Shown here one piece after another: positions 1 to 10,866 of a stretch of 64,000 bases of DNA. The position numbers and the translations under genes were made by a program. The DNA is from Lysobacteraceae bacterium (GTDB lineage: Bacteria > Pseudomonadota > Gammaproteobacteria > Xanthomonadales > Xanthomonadaceae), in NCBI GenBank assembly GCA_026005075.1, contig BPKJ01000008.1:56015-120014 (forward strand). The letters run 5' to 3'. Every line of letters begins with the position of its first letter. Position 1 is the stretch's first letter. The notes below the pieces were generated by a model. The model did not search any database. It was not told the DNA's origin and worked only from the letters and a program-made list of their open reading frames with translations.

Positions 1-2
1 AC

Positions 3-332
3 GGCGGCATCCTGATCCGCCCCGGCGCCGACGGCAGCGATGCTGCGCTCGCCAACAAGAACCTGCTGCTCTCGCCCGAGGCCGAGATCGACACCCGGCC
101 GGTGCTCGAGATCCACGCCGACGAGGTCAAGGCCGCGCACGGCGCGACGGTGGGCCGGCTCGACGCGGACGCGCTGTTCTACCTGCGCGCGCGCGGCGTG
201 CCGCGCGCGCAGGCCGAGGCGCTGCTGACCGCGGCCTTCTGCCTGGAAACGGTGGCGCTGCTCAGCGACCCGGCCCTTGCCGCGCAGGCCGGCGAGCGGC
301 TGCGCGCCGCGCTCGGCGGAGGCATGGCATGA
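3..332 (+). CDS. sufD: SufD, Fe-S cluster assembly scaffold subunit (C-terminal part)
   Basis: This is the last 109 residues of SufD, cut off by the window edge. SufD forms the SufBCD scaffold, which accepts sulfur from the SufS desulfurase and builds iron-sulfur clusters in the cytosol. The visible part has the end of the beta-helix core (NKNLLLSPEAEIDTRPVLEI) and the family-typical tail with ADEVKAAHGATVGRLD and LFYLRARG. Its TGA stop overlaps the sufS ATG by 4 bp (ATGA), so the two genes are translationally coupled in one operon. Confidence 0.93.
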   Translation, partial: GGILIRPGADGSDAALANKNLLLSPEAEIDTRPVLEIHADEVKAAHGATVGRLDADALFYLRARGVPRAQAEALLTAAFCLETVALLSDPALAAQAGERLRAALGGGMA

Positions 333-1549
333 GCGAGGTCGACTGGGGTCGGGTGCGCGCCGACTTCCCGCTGCTGGAGCGCAAGGTCCACGGCAAGCCG
401 CTGGTCTACCTCGACTCGGCCAACACCGCGCAGAAGCCGGCGGCGGTGATCGAGGCCGTCGATGCCTTCTACCGTCGCCACAACGCCAACGTCAGCCGGG
501 CCGTGCACGCCCTGGGCACCGAGGCGACCGAGGCCTACGAGGGCGCACGTGGCAGGCTGGCGCGCTTTCTCAACGTCGCCGCGCAGGACCTCGTGCTCTG
601 TTCCGGCACCACCTTCGCCATCAACCTCGTGGCCTGGAGCTTCGCCCAGCCGCGGCTCGCCGCCGGCGACCGCATCCTGGTCAGCCGCATGGAGCACCAC
701 GCCAACATCGTGCCCTGGCAGCTGGTCGCCGAGCGCACCGGGGCGCAGGTGGTGCCGCTGGAGATCACCCCGCAGGGGGAGATCGACCTCGACGCGCTCG
801 ACCGCGAACTCGCGCGCGGCGCGCGCCTGCTCGCGGTGACCCATGTCTCCAACGTGCTGGGGACCATCAACCCGGTGCGCGAGATCTGCCAGCGCGCCCG
901 CCGCCACGGCGTCTTCACCGTGGTCGACGGCTCGCAGGCGGTGCCGCACCAGCCGGTCGACGTCGGCGCGATCGGCTGCGACTTCTACGCCTTCACCGGG
1001 CACAAGCTGTGCGGGCCGACCGGCACCGGCGGGCTGTGGGGGCGGCGCGAGCACTGGCAGTCCATGCCGCCCTTCCTCGGCGGGGGCGAGATGATCCGCG
1101 AGGTGCGCTTCGAGGGCACCACCTTCAACGATCCCCCGCACCGTTTCGAGGCGGGCACCCCCAACATCGCCGGTTTCGTCGGCCTGGGCGCGGCGGTGGA
1201 CTACCTCTCGGCCATCGGCATGCAGGCCATCGCCCGCCGCGAGCGCGAGCTGCTCGAGCATGCGCTCGCGCGGCTCGCCGAGGTGCCCGGCCTGCGCCTG
1301 ATCGGCAACCCGCCCGCGCGCGCGGCGATCCTGAGCTTCCTGGTCGAGGGCGCGCATGCGCACGATCTGGCCACCCTGCTCGACCTCGAGGGCATCGCGG
1401 TGCGCTCCGGCCACCACTGCGCCCACCCCTTGATGCAGTTCTACGGCGTGCCGGCGACCTGCCGCGCCTCGCTGGCGTTCTGGAACACCGAGGCCGAGAT
1501 CGACGCCCTCGTCGACGGCATCGGCAAGGTCCGCCGGCAGCTGGCCTGA
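329..1549 (+). CDS. sufS: SufS, cysteine desulfurase
   Basis: This 406-residue PLP enzyme removes sulfur from cysteine as an enzyme-bound persulfide for Fe-S cluster assembly. The PLP-binding lysine is K226 (FTGHKLCGPTG), and the VDGSQAVPH stretch before it holds cofactor-contacting residues. The catalytic cysteine is C364 in RSGHHCAHP, the motif of group II (SufS) desulfurases rather than IscS. Length and both key residue numbers match E. coli SufS. The start overlaps the sufD stop. No sufE or sufU follows; the next gene lies beyond a CRISPR array, so the operon appears to end here. Confidence 0.96.
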   Translation: MSEVDWGRVRADFPLLERKVHGKPLVYLDSANTAQKPAAVIEAVDAFYRRHNANVSRAVHALGTEATEAYEGARGRLARFLNVAAQDLVLCSGTTFAINLVAWSFAQPRLAAGDRILVSRMEHHANIVPWQLVAERTGAQVVPLEITPQGEIDLDALDRELARGARLLAVTHVSNVLGTINPVREICQRARRHGVFTVVDGSQAVPHQPVDVGAIGCDFYAFTGHKLCGPTGTGGLWGRREHWQSMPPFLGGGEMIREVRFEGTTFNDPPHRFEAGTPNIAGFVGLGAAVDYLSAIGMQAIARRERELLEHALARLAEVPGLRLIGNPPARAAILSFLVEGAHAHDLATLLDLEGIAVRSGHHCAHPLMQFYGVPATCRASLAFWNTEAEIDALVDGIGKVRRQLA

Positions 1550-1850
1550 GCGCAAGGCACCGCGCCCGCTCCCGCAGGCCGGCCCCGGTCGCCCCGAGGC
1601 CGCGCCCGTGTCGCGGCGGCCGCCACCCGCGCCCGCCGCCCATGCGCCCCGAACCTCCCTTGTCGCCCCTGGCACCGGCCTGCCTTACCCGCCCCGCGCA
1701 CCCAGGCGGCGGGGCGCTCGCGGCGGAACGCACCCGTGCAGGGGCGGCGCAGCGCCTGGCAAGAATCCCCCGAACGGCCCGCTCCGCATCGCCCTGCGCG
1801 CAGCGCACCCTTGCCGGGCGGGCTGCGGCCCAAGAGCGATGGGAGTGGGG
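1550..1850. other. Intergenic region between sufS and CRISPR array 1
   Basis: About 300 bp of very GC-rich sequence. Long open frames cross it but show no recognisable protein and have the composition of shadow frames. I see no convincing terminator, promoter or RNA gene. The far end of CRISPR array 1 begins where it stops. Confidence 0.5.
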
Positions 1851-2159
1851 TCCTGACCCCTTCTCGATCAGGGCGGCGTTGCGGGTCGTGCCTCAACGGA
1901 AAATCCAGGCAACGCCGCCGTCGTAATCCCTTTGCGATCAGGGCATCGCTGCGCGGGTCTGCGCTGGTCCGGCAGGCAGGCCGGTTGGTCGTAATCCCTT
2001 TGAGATCAGGGCATCGCTGCGCGTCTGTTGCCCTGCCGAGCGTCGCCGGCTGCAGAGTCGTAATCCCTTTGAGATCAGGGCATCGCTGCGCGCACTACGA
2101 GTCGGAGGCGTGCAGTCGCAGGCGTCGTAATCCCTTTGAGATCAGGGCATCGCTGCGCG
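1851..2159 (-). CRISPR. CRISPR array 1 (4 repeats plus a decayed terminal repeat)
   Basis: Four repeats lie at 1920-1953, 1988-2021, 2057-2090 and 2124-2157 (34-bp core), separated by unrelated spacers. On the plus strand the core begins GTCGTAATCCCTTTGAGATC and ends AGGGCATCGCTGCG. A fifth, degenerate copy at about 1851-1884 keeps CCCTT, GATCAGGGC and TTGCG and marks the old end. Every core here is followed by CG, so the full repeat is 36 bp and the spacers are 31-33 bp. The leader is on the right, so the array is transcribed on the minus strand. Read that way the repeat has a small CCCT/AGGG stem followed by ATTACGAC, the expected 8-nt crRNA handle after Cas6 cleavage. The repeat at 1920 has one change (GCGATC for GAGATC), fitting the leader-distal, older side. 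Confidence 0.95.
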
Positions 2160-2243
2160 AGCGAGGGGTCAAAAAACCGAAGTCCTTCAATGTCTTGCCG
2201 CAGGGGGTTTGGAAGTCGGCCCCTCCTCGCGAAGATGTCTTGC
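2160..2243 (-). promoter_or_regulatory. CRISPR leader of array 1
   Basis: An 84-bp block next to the first repeat. Its reverse complement matches the leader of array 2 (6247-6330) at 80 of 84 positions by direct comparison. It starts GCAAGACATCTTCGCGAGGA and ends GACCCCTCGCT just before the repeat, with a TTTTTT run near the repeat side. Leaders carry the array promoter and the Cas1-Cas2 integration signals. Its position sets transcription of array 1 leftward, away from the cas genes. Confidence 0.85.
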
Positions 2244-2332
2244 AACGGGCGTGGTGCCGCGGCCACTCTAGCACGCCTTGCGAGCGGGGCTCCAGCGGAG
2301 GGCGGCCCTGCGGTCGGGCTTGCGCTCCGGCT

Positions 2333-3271
2333 TCAGTCGGCAAGGCGATAGCCGCCCAGGCCGAAGGTCGCCTCCTTGCCCACGTGGAGCCACTGCCCGA
2401 GGTGCAGGAAGGGCGCGAACGGAGCAAGCTCGCCGCTCAGGCGCCATGCGCCGACCACGCCGCCAAGATGCACGGCGCGCCGCTGGCGGTTCGAATAGCG
2501 GCTGCCGTCCTGCCAGACGAGGTCGGTCTCGCTGCGGATGGCCTCGGCGCGCCGGGCCAGCGCGGCAAAATCGAGATCCAGCGGTCCTGCGCCGTGGAAC
2601 TCGGCGATCAGCGCGATCCGCCGCACCAGGCCCATGAGGAGCTTGCGCGCCGTGTGCTCGTCCCGCGCGGCGCGACGGCCGTTGGTCTGCAGGCGCAGCG
2701 GAGTGAAAAACTGCAGGCAGACGGTACGCTCCAGCCTCGGCGCGGGGGGCAGGTCCGGCGCATGGGGCCGCGGCGAGGTCTCGCCGCGCTCGAGCACGAC
2801 GGTGTCGGTCACCCCCTCGTGCACGACGCGCACGAGCTCGGCCCTGCCATCACCGCGGCCGACCCCGCGCCGGAACGCCCAGGCGTGGGCGCGCAGCAGG
2901 CTCGGCAGCAGCCCCAGCGCCCGCCCGGCCAGCACCGTGTGGTAGGCCAGCCGATCGCCGGGCCGGTAGTCGTGCGGGCCGGTCTGCGGCGGCTCGATCA
3001 CGTAGGGTTTGGGGACCTGCGAGAAGCGCTGCAGGAGGTCCGGATGACCGCGCGGCGGACGGGTCTCGAAGACCACGCCATAGGCGCAGGAGGCAAGCAG
3101 TGGGCAGCCATCGCAGACCGGCTTGTCGGTGATGCAGACCGCTTGGCGCAGCGCCATGCCCCAGGCGCCGCGCAGCGTCGATCCGGCAAAGGCCGGCAGG
3201 CTGAGCGGCGCGGTGACCTCGAACTCCAGCCGGTAGCGGGCCACCGGCAGGGCAGCGGCCGGGTCGCTCAT
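2333..3271 (-). CDS. cas6: Cas6, CRISPR pre-crRNA processing endoribonuclease
   Basis: This 312-residue RAMP-fold protein should cut the pre-crRNA of both arrays at the base of the repeat hairpin. It has the signature of the PF10040-type Cas6 group: a STLRGAWGMALR segment near the N-terminus, a four-cysteine-like CDGCPLLASCAYGVVFE stretch, and a C-terminal glycine-rich loop HVGKEATFGLGGYRL. I chose the ATG at 3271, which gives MSDPAAALPVARYRLEFEV; the open frame extends upstream but that part is low-complexity. It is transcribed toward the array 1 leader, which begins about 90 bp beyond its stop. Such Cas6 proteins are usually found with type III or type I modules, but none is present here. 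Confidence 0.85.
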   Translation of the reverse strand: MSDPAAALPVARYRLEFEVTAPLSLPAFAGSTLRGAWGMALRQAVCITDKPVCDGCPLLASCAYGVVFETRPPRGHPDLLQRFSQVPKPYVIEPPQTGPHDYRPGDRLAYHTVLAGRALGLLPSLLRAHAWAFRRGVGRGDGRAELVRVVHEGVTDTVVLERGETSPRPHAPDLPPAPRLERTVCLQFFTPLRLQTNGRRAARDEHTARKLLMGLVRRIALIAEFHGAGPLDLDFAALARRAEAIRSETDLVWQDGSRYSNRQRRAVHLGGVVGAWRLSGELAPFAPFLHLGQWLHVGKEATFGLGGYRLAD

Positions 3272-3501
3272 GTGCAACGGCACCGCTCGAGGCGGTCGGA
3301 GGGGAACAGCAGCAGGTCGTGCATCGTGGAGGATCCGGTCTTGCGGGACAGGCGTGCGGCGTGTGCGCACAGGCCCGAGCATGATCGCCGCACCGGGGCG
3401 CGCCGGGGAAGCACCCCCATCCTGCCGTCCCGCGCGCCGATCGCCGTGGCTGCAAGCTTGCCGGAATCGTCCCGGCCCCCGCCTGAGGCAAGCTCGCCAG
3501 G

Positions 3502-3786
3502 GTGGACGCGCAACGTGCCCTGTTTCTCGTCGCCTACGACATCGCCGATCCGCGCCGGCTGGCGCGAGTCGGCCGTTGCCTTGCAGGGTATCGGGTCGCC
3601 GGCCAGAAATCCTTGATCGAAATCTGGGTCACCCCTGCCGAGCTCGCTGCCCTCCGCACCCGGCTGGACTCGCTCATCGACCCGCAGGAGGACCGTGTGC
3701 ATGGGTTTGGCCTCGATCCGCGCATGAAGCCGTGGCTTTTCGGTCGTGCCACCCATTTCGAGCAGCCCTGGTTCGCCATCGTCTGA
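3502..3786 (+). CDS. cas2: Cas2-family protein (first copy)
   Basis: This 94-residue protein has the Cas2 ferredoxin-like fold signature: a first beta strand ending in an aspartate (FLVAYDIADPRRLARVGRCL) followed by the helix that starts with the RRL motif. Cas2 dimers bridge two Cas1 dimers in the spacer integration complex. It starts with GTG at 3502. It is only distantly similar to the second cas2 at 5937. Its stop codon lies inside the GTCTGA sequence that also appears at the far end of the IS110 element, so the element sits immediately behind it. Without the element it would be followed by cas1 after 10 bp. Confidence 0.8.
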   Translation: MDAQRALFLVAYDIADPRRLARVGRCLAGYRVAGQKSLIEIWVTPAELAALRTRLDSLIDPQEDRVHGFGLDPRMKPWLFGRATHFEQPWFAIV

Positions 3787-3802
3787 GTAACCGTCTTCCG
3801 AG

Positions 3803-4958
<1,156 letters not shown>

Positions 4959-4974
4959 GTCTGAACATACAAGC

Positions 4975-5940
4975 ATGAGCAGCCTGATCGTCGACCGCCG
5001 TGGCGTGCACCTCGCCCTCGAATCCGGCGCCATCGTGTTCCGCGAGAACGGCGAGCGCATCGGCACCGTGCCGCTCGCCCCCCTGACCCGTGTCTTTCTG
5101 CGCGGCGATGTGACGCTCCCGGCATCGCTGCTAGGCCGGCTTGGCGAGCAGGGGGTCGGTGTCGTCGTGCTCTCCGGGCGCCAGGGGCGGCCCTCGCTGC
5201 TGCTGCCGCGGCCGCACAAGGACGCCCGGCGCCGCGTGGAACAGATCCGCAGGAGCCTGGATGCCGCCTTCTGCCTGGACCTTGCGCGCGCGCTCATCGA
5301 CCGCAAGCTTGCCCGGCAGATCCAGGCGTTCGAGGCCCTGCGTGATGCCTGTCCGCAGGCGCGCTACCCGCTTTCCCGCGCGCTACGGTTGCTGCACGAA
5401 CACCGCGCGCGGCTGCCGGGCGCCGAAGACCGTACCCAGCTTCGCGGCATCGAAGGCTCGGCCGCTGCCTGCCATTTCGAAGGGCTGCGCGCCCTGGTCC
5501 CTGAAGCCTGGAACTTCACGCACCGCAACCGCCGGCCGCCGAAGGACCCCTTCAACGCACTGCTCTCGCTCACCTATACCCTGGCCCACGCCGAGCTGGC
5601 CATCGCGCTGGCCGCCGCCGGCTTCGACCCCTACGTCGGCTTCTACCATGCGCTCGACCATGGGCGTGAATCGCTGGCCACCGATCTCCTCGAGCCCCTG
5701 CGTCCGCTGTGTGACCGCTTCTGCCTGCAGCTGGTCAGGGAGCAGACGCTCTCCGCACGCGACGACTTCTCCGTCTCCGAGGCCGGCTGCCTGCTCGGCA
5801 AGTCGGGGCGGGTGCGCTATTACGCCGCCTTCGAGCAGTACGCCCAGGTCTTGCGGCCCCACATCCACGACGAAGTGGAGGCGCTGGCCCGATGCATCGA
5901 GGGCGGCGGCATGCCATCGCGCGACGGCAGCCCGGCATGA
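4975..5940 (+). CDS. cas1: Cas1, CRISPR adaptation integrase
   Basis: This 321-residue protein is the metal-dependent integrase that inserts new spacers at the leader end of CRISPR arrays. The beta-rich N-terminus (SSLIVDRRGVHLALESGAIV) is followed by the helical catalytic domain. The expected ligands are present: E160 (RGIEGSAAACHFEG), H225 (GFYHALDHGRESL) and E240 (TDLLEPLRPL). The ATG at 4975 gives the usual Cas1 N-terminus; in-frame sequence upstream belongs to the IS110 end. The insertion has separated it from the upstream cas2, so it may now depend on a promoter inside the element. Its stop overlaps the second cas2 by 4 bp. Confidence 0.97.
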   Translation: MSSLIVDRRGVHLALESGAIVFRENGERIGTVPLAPLTRVFLRGDVTLPASLLGRLGEQGVGVVVLSGRQGRPSLLLPRPHKDARRRVEQIRRSLDAAFCLDLARALIDRKLARQIQAFEALRDACPQARYPLSRALRLLHEHRARLPGAEDRTQLRGIEGSAAACHFEGLRALVPEAWNFTHRNRRPPKDPFNALLSLTYTLAHAELAIALAAAGFDPYVGFYHALDHGRESLATDLLEPLRPLCDRFCLQLVREQTLSARDDFSVSEAGCLLGKSGRVRYYAAFEQYAQVLRPHIHDEVEALARCIEGGGMPSRDGSPA

Positions 5941-6221
5941 GCACTTTCCTCATCGGCTACGACATCCGCGACCCGGGCCGCCTGCGCCGCGTGCACCGTC
6001 TGCTGGGCAAGCACGCCCTGCCGCTGCAGTATTCGGTGTTCCTGTTTTGCGGCGACGCAAGGCAGCTTGCCCGGCTGCTGGATCGTCTCGTGCCGCTGTG
6101 CGACGGGAAGGAGGACGACCTGCGCGCCTACCCGCTGCCCCGGCAGAGTCTGAAGCTTCGTCTGGGGCGCGGCGTGCTGCCCGAGGGCATTCACTGGGAG
6201 CCGCTGGCCGATGCGTGGTAG
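5937..6221 (+). CDS. cas2: Cas2 (second copy), CRISPR adaptation subunit
   Basis: This 94-residue Cas2 overlaps the cas1 stop (ATGA), so it is translationally coupled to cas1 and is the most likely partner in the integration complex. It shows the Cas2 N-terminal strand with its aspartate (TFLIGYDIRDPGRLRRVHRLL), then LPLQYSVFLFCGD, typical of canonical Cas2, and a C-terminal HWEPLADAW strand. It is more Cas2-like than the copy at 3502. The array 2 leader begins only about 25 bp after its stop, so read-through from cas1-cas2 into array 2 is possible. Confidence 0.92.
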   Translation: MSTFLIGYDIRDPGRLRRVHRLLGKHALPLQYSVFLFCGDARQLARLLDRLVPLCDGKEDDLRAYPLPRQSLKLRLGRGVLPEGIHWEPLADAW

Positions 6222-6246
6222 ACTGCCCGCGGCATTCACGCCGGTG

Positions 6247-6330
6247 GCAAGACATCTTCGCGAGGAGGGCCCGACTTCCAAACCCCCTGTCGCAAGGCAT
6301 TGAAGGACTTCGGTTTTTTGACCCCTCGCT
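6247..6330 (+). promoter_or_regulatory. CRISPR leader of array 2
   Basis: An 84-bp block abutting the first repeat, and an inverted near-copy of the array 1 leader (80 of 84 positions). It contains a TTTTTT run about 15 bp before the repeat. It sets transcription of array 2 rightward. The four differences lie in the middle of the block; the 30 bp next to the repeat are identical in both leaders, as expected for sequence needed for integration. Confidence 0.87.
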
Positions 6331-6991
6331 CCCGCAGCGATGCCCTGATCTCAAAGGGATTACGACCCAGCGCGGGCTTTTCAGCCGCGATCTCGGCTCG
6401 CGCAGCGATGCCCTGATCTCAAAGGGATTACGACACGGGTCGAGCCGGGACCATATATTTCTCATCATCCCCGCAGCGATGCCCTGATCTCAAAGGGATT
6501 ACGACGCGGCCAGGCGGAGAGGTGCGCATGAATCCCGCCCGCAGCGATGCCCTGATCTCAAAGGGATTACGACCACGCCAATCTTTGCGTCACGATGCGC
6601 GGTGATGCCCGCAGCGATGCCCTGATCTCAAAGGGATTACGACTCCCCGATAGCGAGGACACCGCATAGGTCCTCGCCCCGTAGCGATGCCCTGATCTCA
6701 AAGGGATTACGACAGCTCGGCTCGGGTGATAGGTGCCGGAAGCCGGCCCGCAGCGATGCCCTGATCTCAAAGGGATTACGACTGGAAGATGGCGTTCAGC
6801 GAGGCGAGCTCGCCGGGCCCGCAGCGATGCCCTGATCTCAAAGGGATTACGACTGGATTTCCGCCCAGTCCTCGAGCCCCTCGCGGAGCCCGCAGCGATG
6901 CCCTGATCTCAAAGGGATTACGGCCGGAAAATCATTGCGGCTGATTCGGCCTTCGCCCCCAGCGATGCCCTGATCGCAGGGAATCAGAACG
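6331..6991 (+). CRISPR. CRISPR array 2 (9 repeats plus a decayed terminal repeat)
   Basis: Core repeats (34 bp) start at 6333, 6401, 6472, 6540, 6610, 6680, 6749, 6820 and 6891; a degenerate tenth copy lies at about 6959-6991. The core begins CGCAGCGATGCCCTGATCTC and ends AAAGGGATTACGAC, the reverse complement of array 1. It is preceded by CC in nearly every unit, so the full repeat is 36 bp and spacers are about 32-35 bp. The repeat at 6680 has GTAGCG for GCAGCG, and the one at 6891 ends GGC for GAC. The CCCT/AGGG stem followed by ATTACGAC predicts the crRNA 5-prime handle. Spacers differ from each other and from array 1; I found none matching this window. Confidence 0.97.
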
Positions 6992-7083
6992 CGGGACCGT
7001 GGGGGATGCGCGGCCGCCGCGCTGCGGCGGGCGGCCCTGTTTCGGGTGCGATGGGGCCGCGCCGGTGCGGGGGGCGCTGCGGC

Positions 7084-9156
<2,073 letters not shown>

Positions 9157-9191
9157 GGGCAGGTCCTTGGTCCTTGCGGAGCGCTGAGGCA

Positions 9192-9222
9192 AGCTTGCGT
9201 CCGTACTTTGGTACGGAGTCAA
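9192..9222 (-). promoter_or_regulatory. mer promoter/operator (PmerT), MerR binding site
   Basis: On the minus strand a TTGACT -35 box (9217-9222) and a CAAGCT -10 box (9192-9197) are separated by 19 bp. The spacer contains the dyad CCGTAC-TTTG-GTACGG (9201-9216). An over-long 19-bp spacer spanned by a MerR dyad is the hallmark of mer promoters: MerR holds the promoter off, then untwists it when mercury binds. The site lies between the divergent merR and merT starts and should control both. Confidence 0.9.
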
Positions 9223-9227
9223 GCGCC

Positions 9228-9644
9228 ATGCCATCGCCCGCACACGCCTTGACCATCGGCGCGCTCGCCCGCGCCGCCGGGGTCCATGTCGAGACCATCC
9301 GCTTCTACCAGCGCAAGGGCCTGCTGCCGCAACCCGAGCGTCCGTATGGCGGCATCCGCCGCTATGGCGAGGCGGACGTGGCGCGGGTGCGCTTCGTGAA
9401 ATCGGCCCAGCGGCTGGGCTTCAGCCTGGCCGAGGTCGCCGGTTTGCTCGCCCTGGAGGATGGCCTGCACTGCGAGGAGGCGCAGGCGCAGGCCGCGCAC
9501 AAGCTGGCCGAGGTGCGGGCCCGCCTGGCCGACCTTGGGCGGATCGAAGCGGCGCTGGAGGCGCTGGTGCGGCGCTGCGCGACGGCCCAGGAGCGGCACG
9601 TCCGCTGTCCGCTGATCGCGGCGCTGCAGGAGTCCGCGCAGTGA
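9228..9644 (+). CDS. merR: MerR, mercury-responsive transcription regulator
   Basis: This 138-residue MerR-family regulator has the winged-helix DNA-binding domain ([20 protein letters not shown], then [16 protein letters not shown]), the long dimerisation helix, and all three mercury-binding cysteines, C82, C117 and C126, at the classic positions. This makes mercury the expected ligand rather than zinc, copper or lead. The ATG at 9228 is six bases past the operator -35 box. Its stop overlaps the MFS remnant downstream by 4 bp. Confidence 0.95.
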   Translation: MPSPAHALTIGALARAAGVHVETIRFYQRKGLLPQPERPYGGIRRYGEADVARVRFVKSAQRLGFSLAEVAGLLALEDGLHCEEAQAQAAHKLAEVRARLADLGRIEAALEALVRRCATAQERHVRCPLIAALQESAQ

Positions 9645-9934
9645 GCGCGTCGGCACCCGGGACGGACGCGGGAGCGCGGATTCCGCCCGCGATCTTTCTG
9701 CTGGGGCTGGTCAGCCTGATCACCGACGTGACGCCGGCCGACTGCCGCGGCACCGCCTTCGGGGCCTTCAACCTCGTCTTCGGCTGCGGACTGCTGCTGG
9801 CCAGTGCGCTGGCGGGGATCCTATGGGACGTGTTCGGCGCGGCGGCCACCTTCCTCGCCGGAGCCGCACTGGCGGGCACGGCGCTGCTCGGCCTGACGCG
9901 CCTCGTCGACGGGCTCGAGGCGGTACGGCCCTGA
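9641..9934 (+). pseudogene. Remnant of an MFS transporter with a large internal deletion
   Basis: A 97-codon open frame that joins the start of a 12-helix MFS transporter (PPAIFLLGLVSLITDVT) directly to its last two helices (RGTAFGAFNLVFGCGLLLAS, then WDVFGAAATFLAGAALAG). The roughly 300 residues between are missing with the frame kept. Full-length relatives have both ends in this order about 400 residues apart. A functional transporter is not expected. Its GTG start overlaps the merR stop, so the parent gene was probably part of this metal-resistance island. Confidence 0.75.
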
Positions 9935-10006
9935 GCCGCCGGGGCCTCGCCCCTGCGCGCCGCACCGCGGTTGCTAGAATCGCAACTCCGCCCACCGGGA
10001 GGCCCC

Positions 10007-10552
10007 GTGAACCTGCCGCACCCCTGCGCCCCGACGCTTGCCTTCCGCGCCGCCGTGCCGGAGGACATCCCCGCGCTGGTGGACCTCGTCACCTCGGCCT
10101 ACCGGGGCGAGCGCAGCCGGCGTGGCTGGACCACCGAGGCCGATCTGCTCGATGGCAACCGCATCGTGCCCGAGGTGCTCGAGGCCGATCTCGCCCGCCT
10201 GCGGTCGAAGGTGCTGGTCGCGGAGCAGGGCGGGGAGATGGTCGCCTGCGCCCACGTCTGCGACGATGCGGGGGTGGGCTACTTCGGCATGTTCGCGGTG
10301 CGTCCCGAGCTGCAGAACGCCGGGCTGGGGCGGGCCGTGCTCGCCGAGGCCGAGCGCGTGGCCCGCGAGGAGTGGGGGCTCTCCCTCATGCGCATGAGCG
10401 TGATCGACCTGCGCGAGGAACTGATCGCCTGGTACGAGCGGCGTGGCTACCGCCGGACCGGGGTGAAGAAGCCGTTTCCTGCCACCGACCCGCGGTTCGG
10501 GCTGCCCAGGCGTTCCGACCTGCGCTTCGAGATCCTGGAGAAGACACTGTGA
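10007..10552 (+). CDS. GNAT-family N-acetyltransferase
   Basis: This 181-residue protein has the GNAT fold: an N-terminal LAFRAAVPEDIPALVDLVTSAY segment, the acetyl-CoA binding motif A (GYFGMFAVRPELQNAGLGRAVL) and the C-terminal EELIAWYERRGYRRTG motif. It should transfer an acetyl group from acetyl-CoA to an unknown amine. I chose the GTG at 10007 because a GGGAGG ribosome site sits just upstream; a TTG 12 codons earlier lacks one. It overlaps the Rieske gene by 4 bp. Confidence 0.88.
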   Translation: MNLPHPCAPTLAFRAAVPEDIPALVDLVTSAYRGERSRRGWTTEADLLDGNRIVPEVLEADLARLRSKVLVAEQGGEMVACAHVCDDAGVGYFGMFAVRPELQNAGLGRAVLAEAERVAREEWGLSLMRMSVIDLREELIAWYERRGYRRTGVKKPFPATDPRFGLPRRSDLRFEILEKTL

Positions 10553-10866
10553 GCGGATGGGTGCGGGTGCTGGACAGCCACGAACTGCTGCCCGGCGAGA
10601 TGCGCGGCGTCTGGGTCGGCGAGACGCCGCTGGTGCTGTTCAACCTCGACGGGCAGATCCACGCCCTGCGCGATCAGTGCACCCACGAGGACTACGAGCT
10701 GTCCGCAGGCAGCTTCGATCCGGTCGCCGGAGCGGTCGAGTGCGTGCTGCACGGGGCGCGCTTCGACGTGCGCGACGGCCGCGCGCTGTGTGCGCCGGCC
10801 TACCTTCCGGTCGAGCGTTTCGAGGCCCGCATCGAGGACGGCGGCATCCATGTCCGCCTCCCCTGA
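10549..10866 (+). CDS. Rieske [2Fe-2S] ferredoxin-type protein
   Basis: This 105-residue protein is a free-standing Rieske domain, like the small ferredoxins of ring-hydroxylating dioxygenases and the NirD family. The cluster ligands are C44 and H46 (DQCTHEDYELSAG) and C65 and H68 (ECVLHGARFDV). No oxygenase or nitrite reductase subunit is nearby, so its electron partner is unknown. It starts with GTG overlapping the acetyltransferase stop and its end overlaps the next gene, so three genes appear translationally coupled. Confidence 0.88.
   Translation: MSGWVRVLDSHELLPGEMRGVWVGETPLVLFNLDGQIHALRDQCTHEDYELSAGSFDPVAGAVECVLHGARFDVRDGRALCAPAYLPVERFEARIEDGGIHVRLP

Noticed and set aside
3272..3501. 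A small protein gene between cas6 and the first cas2
   Set aside because: Short frames there lack a ribosome site and conserved sequence; it is more likely the divergent promoter region.
1736..3616. A 626-codon plus-strand open frame across array 1 and cas6
   Set aside because: It runs antisense to cas6 and through CRISPR repeats, with no recognisable protein; GC-rich DNA gives long open shadow frames.
6992..7083. A strong terminator for merA in the GC-rich stretch before array 2
   Set aside because: There are GC-rich palindromes but no T run on the merA strand; not clear enough to call.
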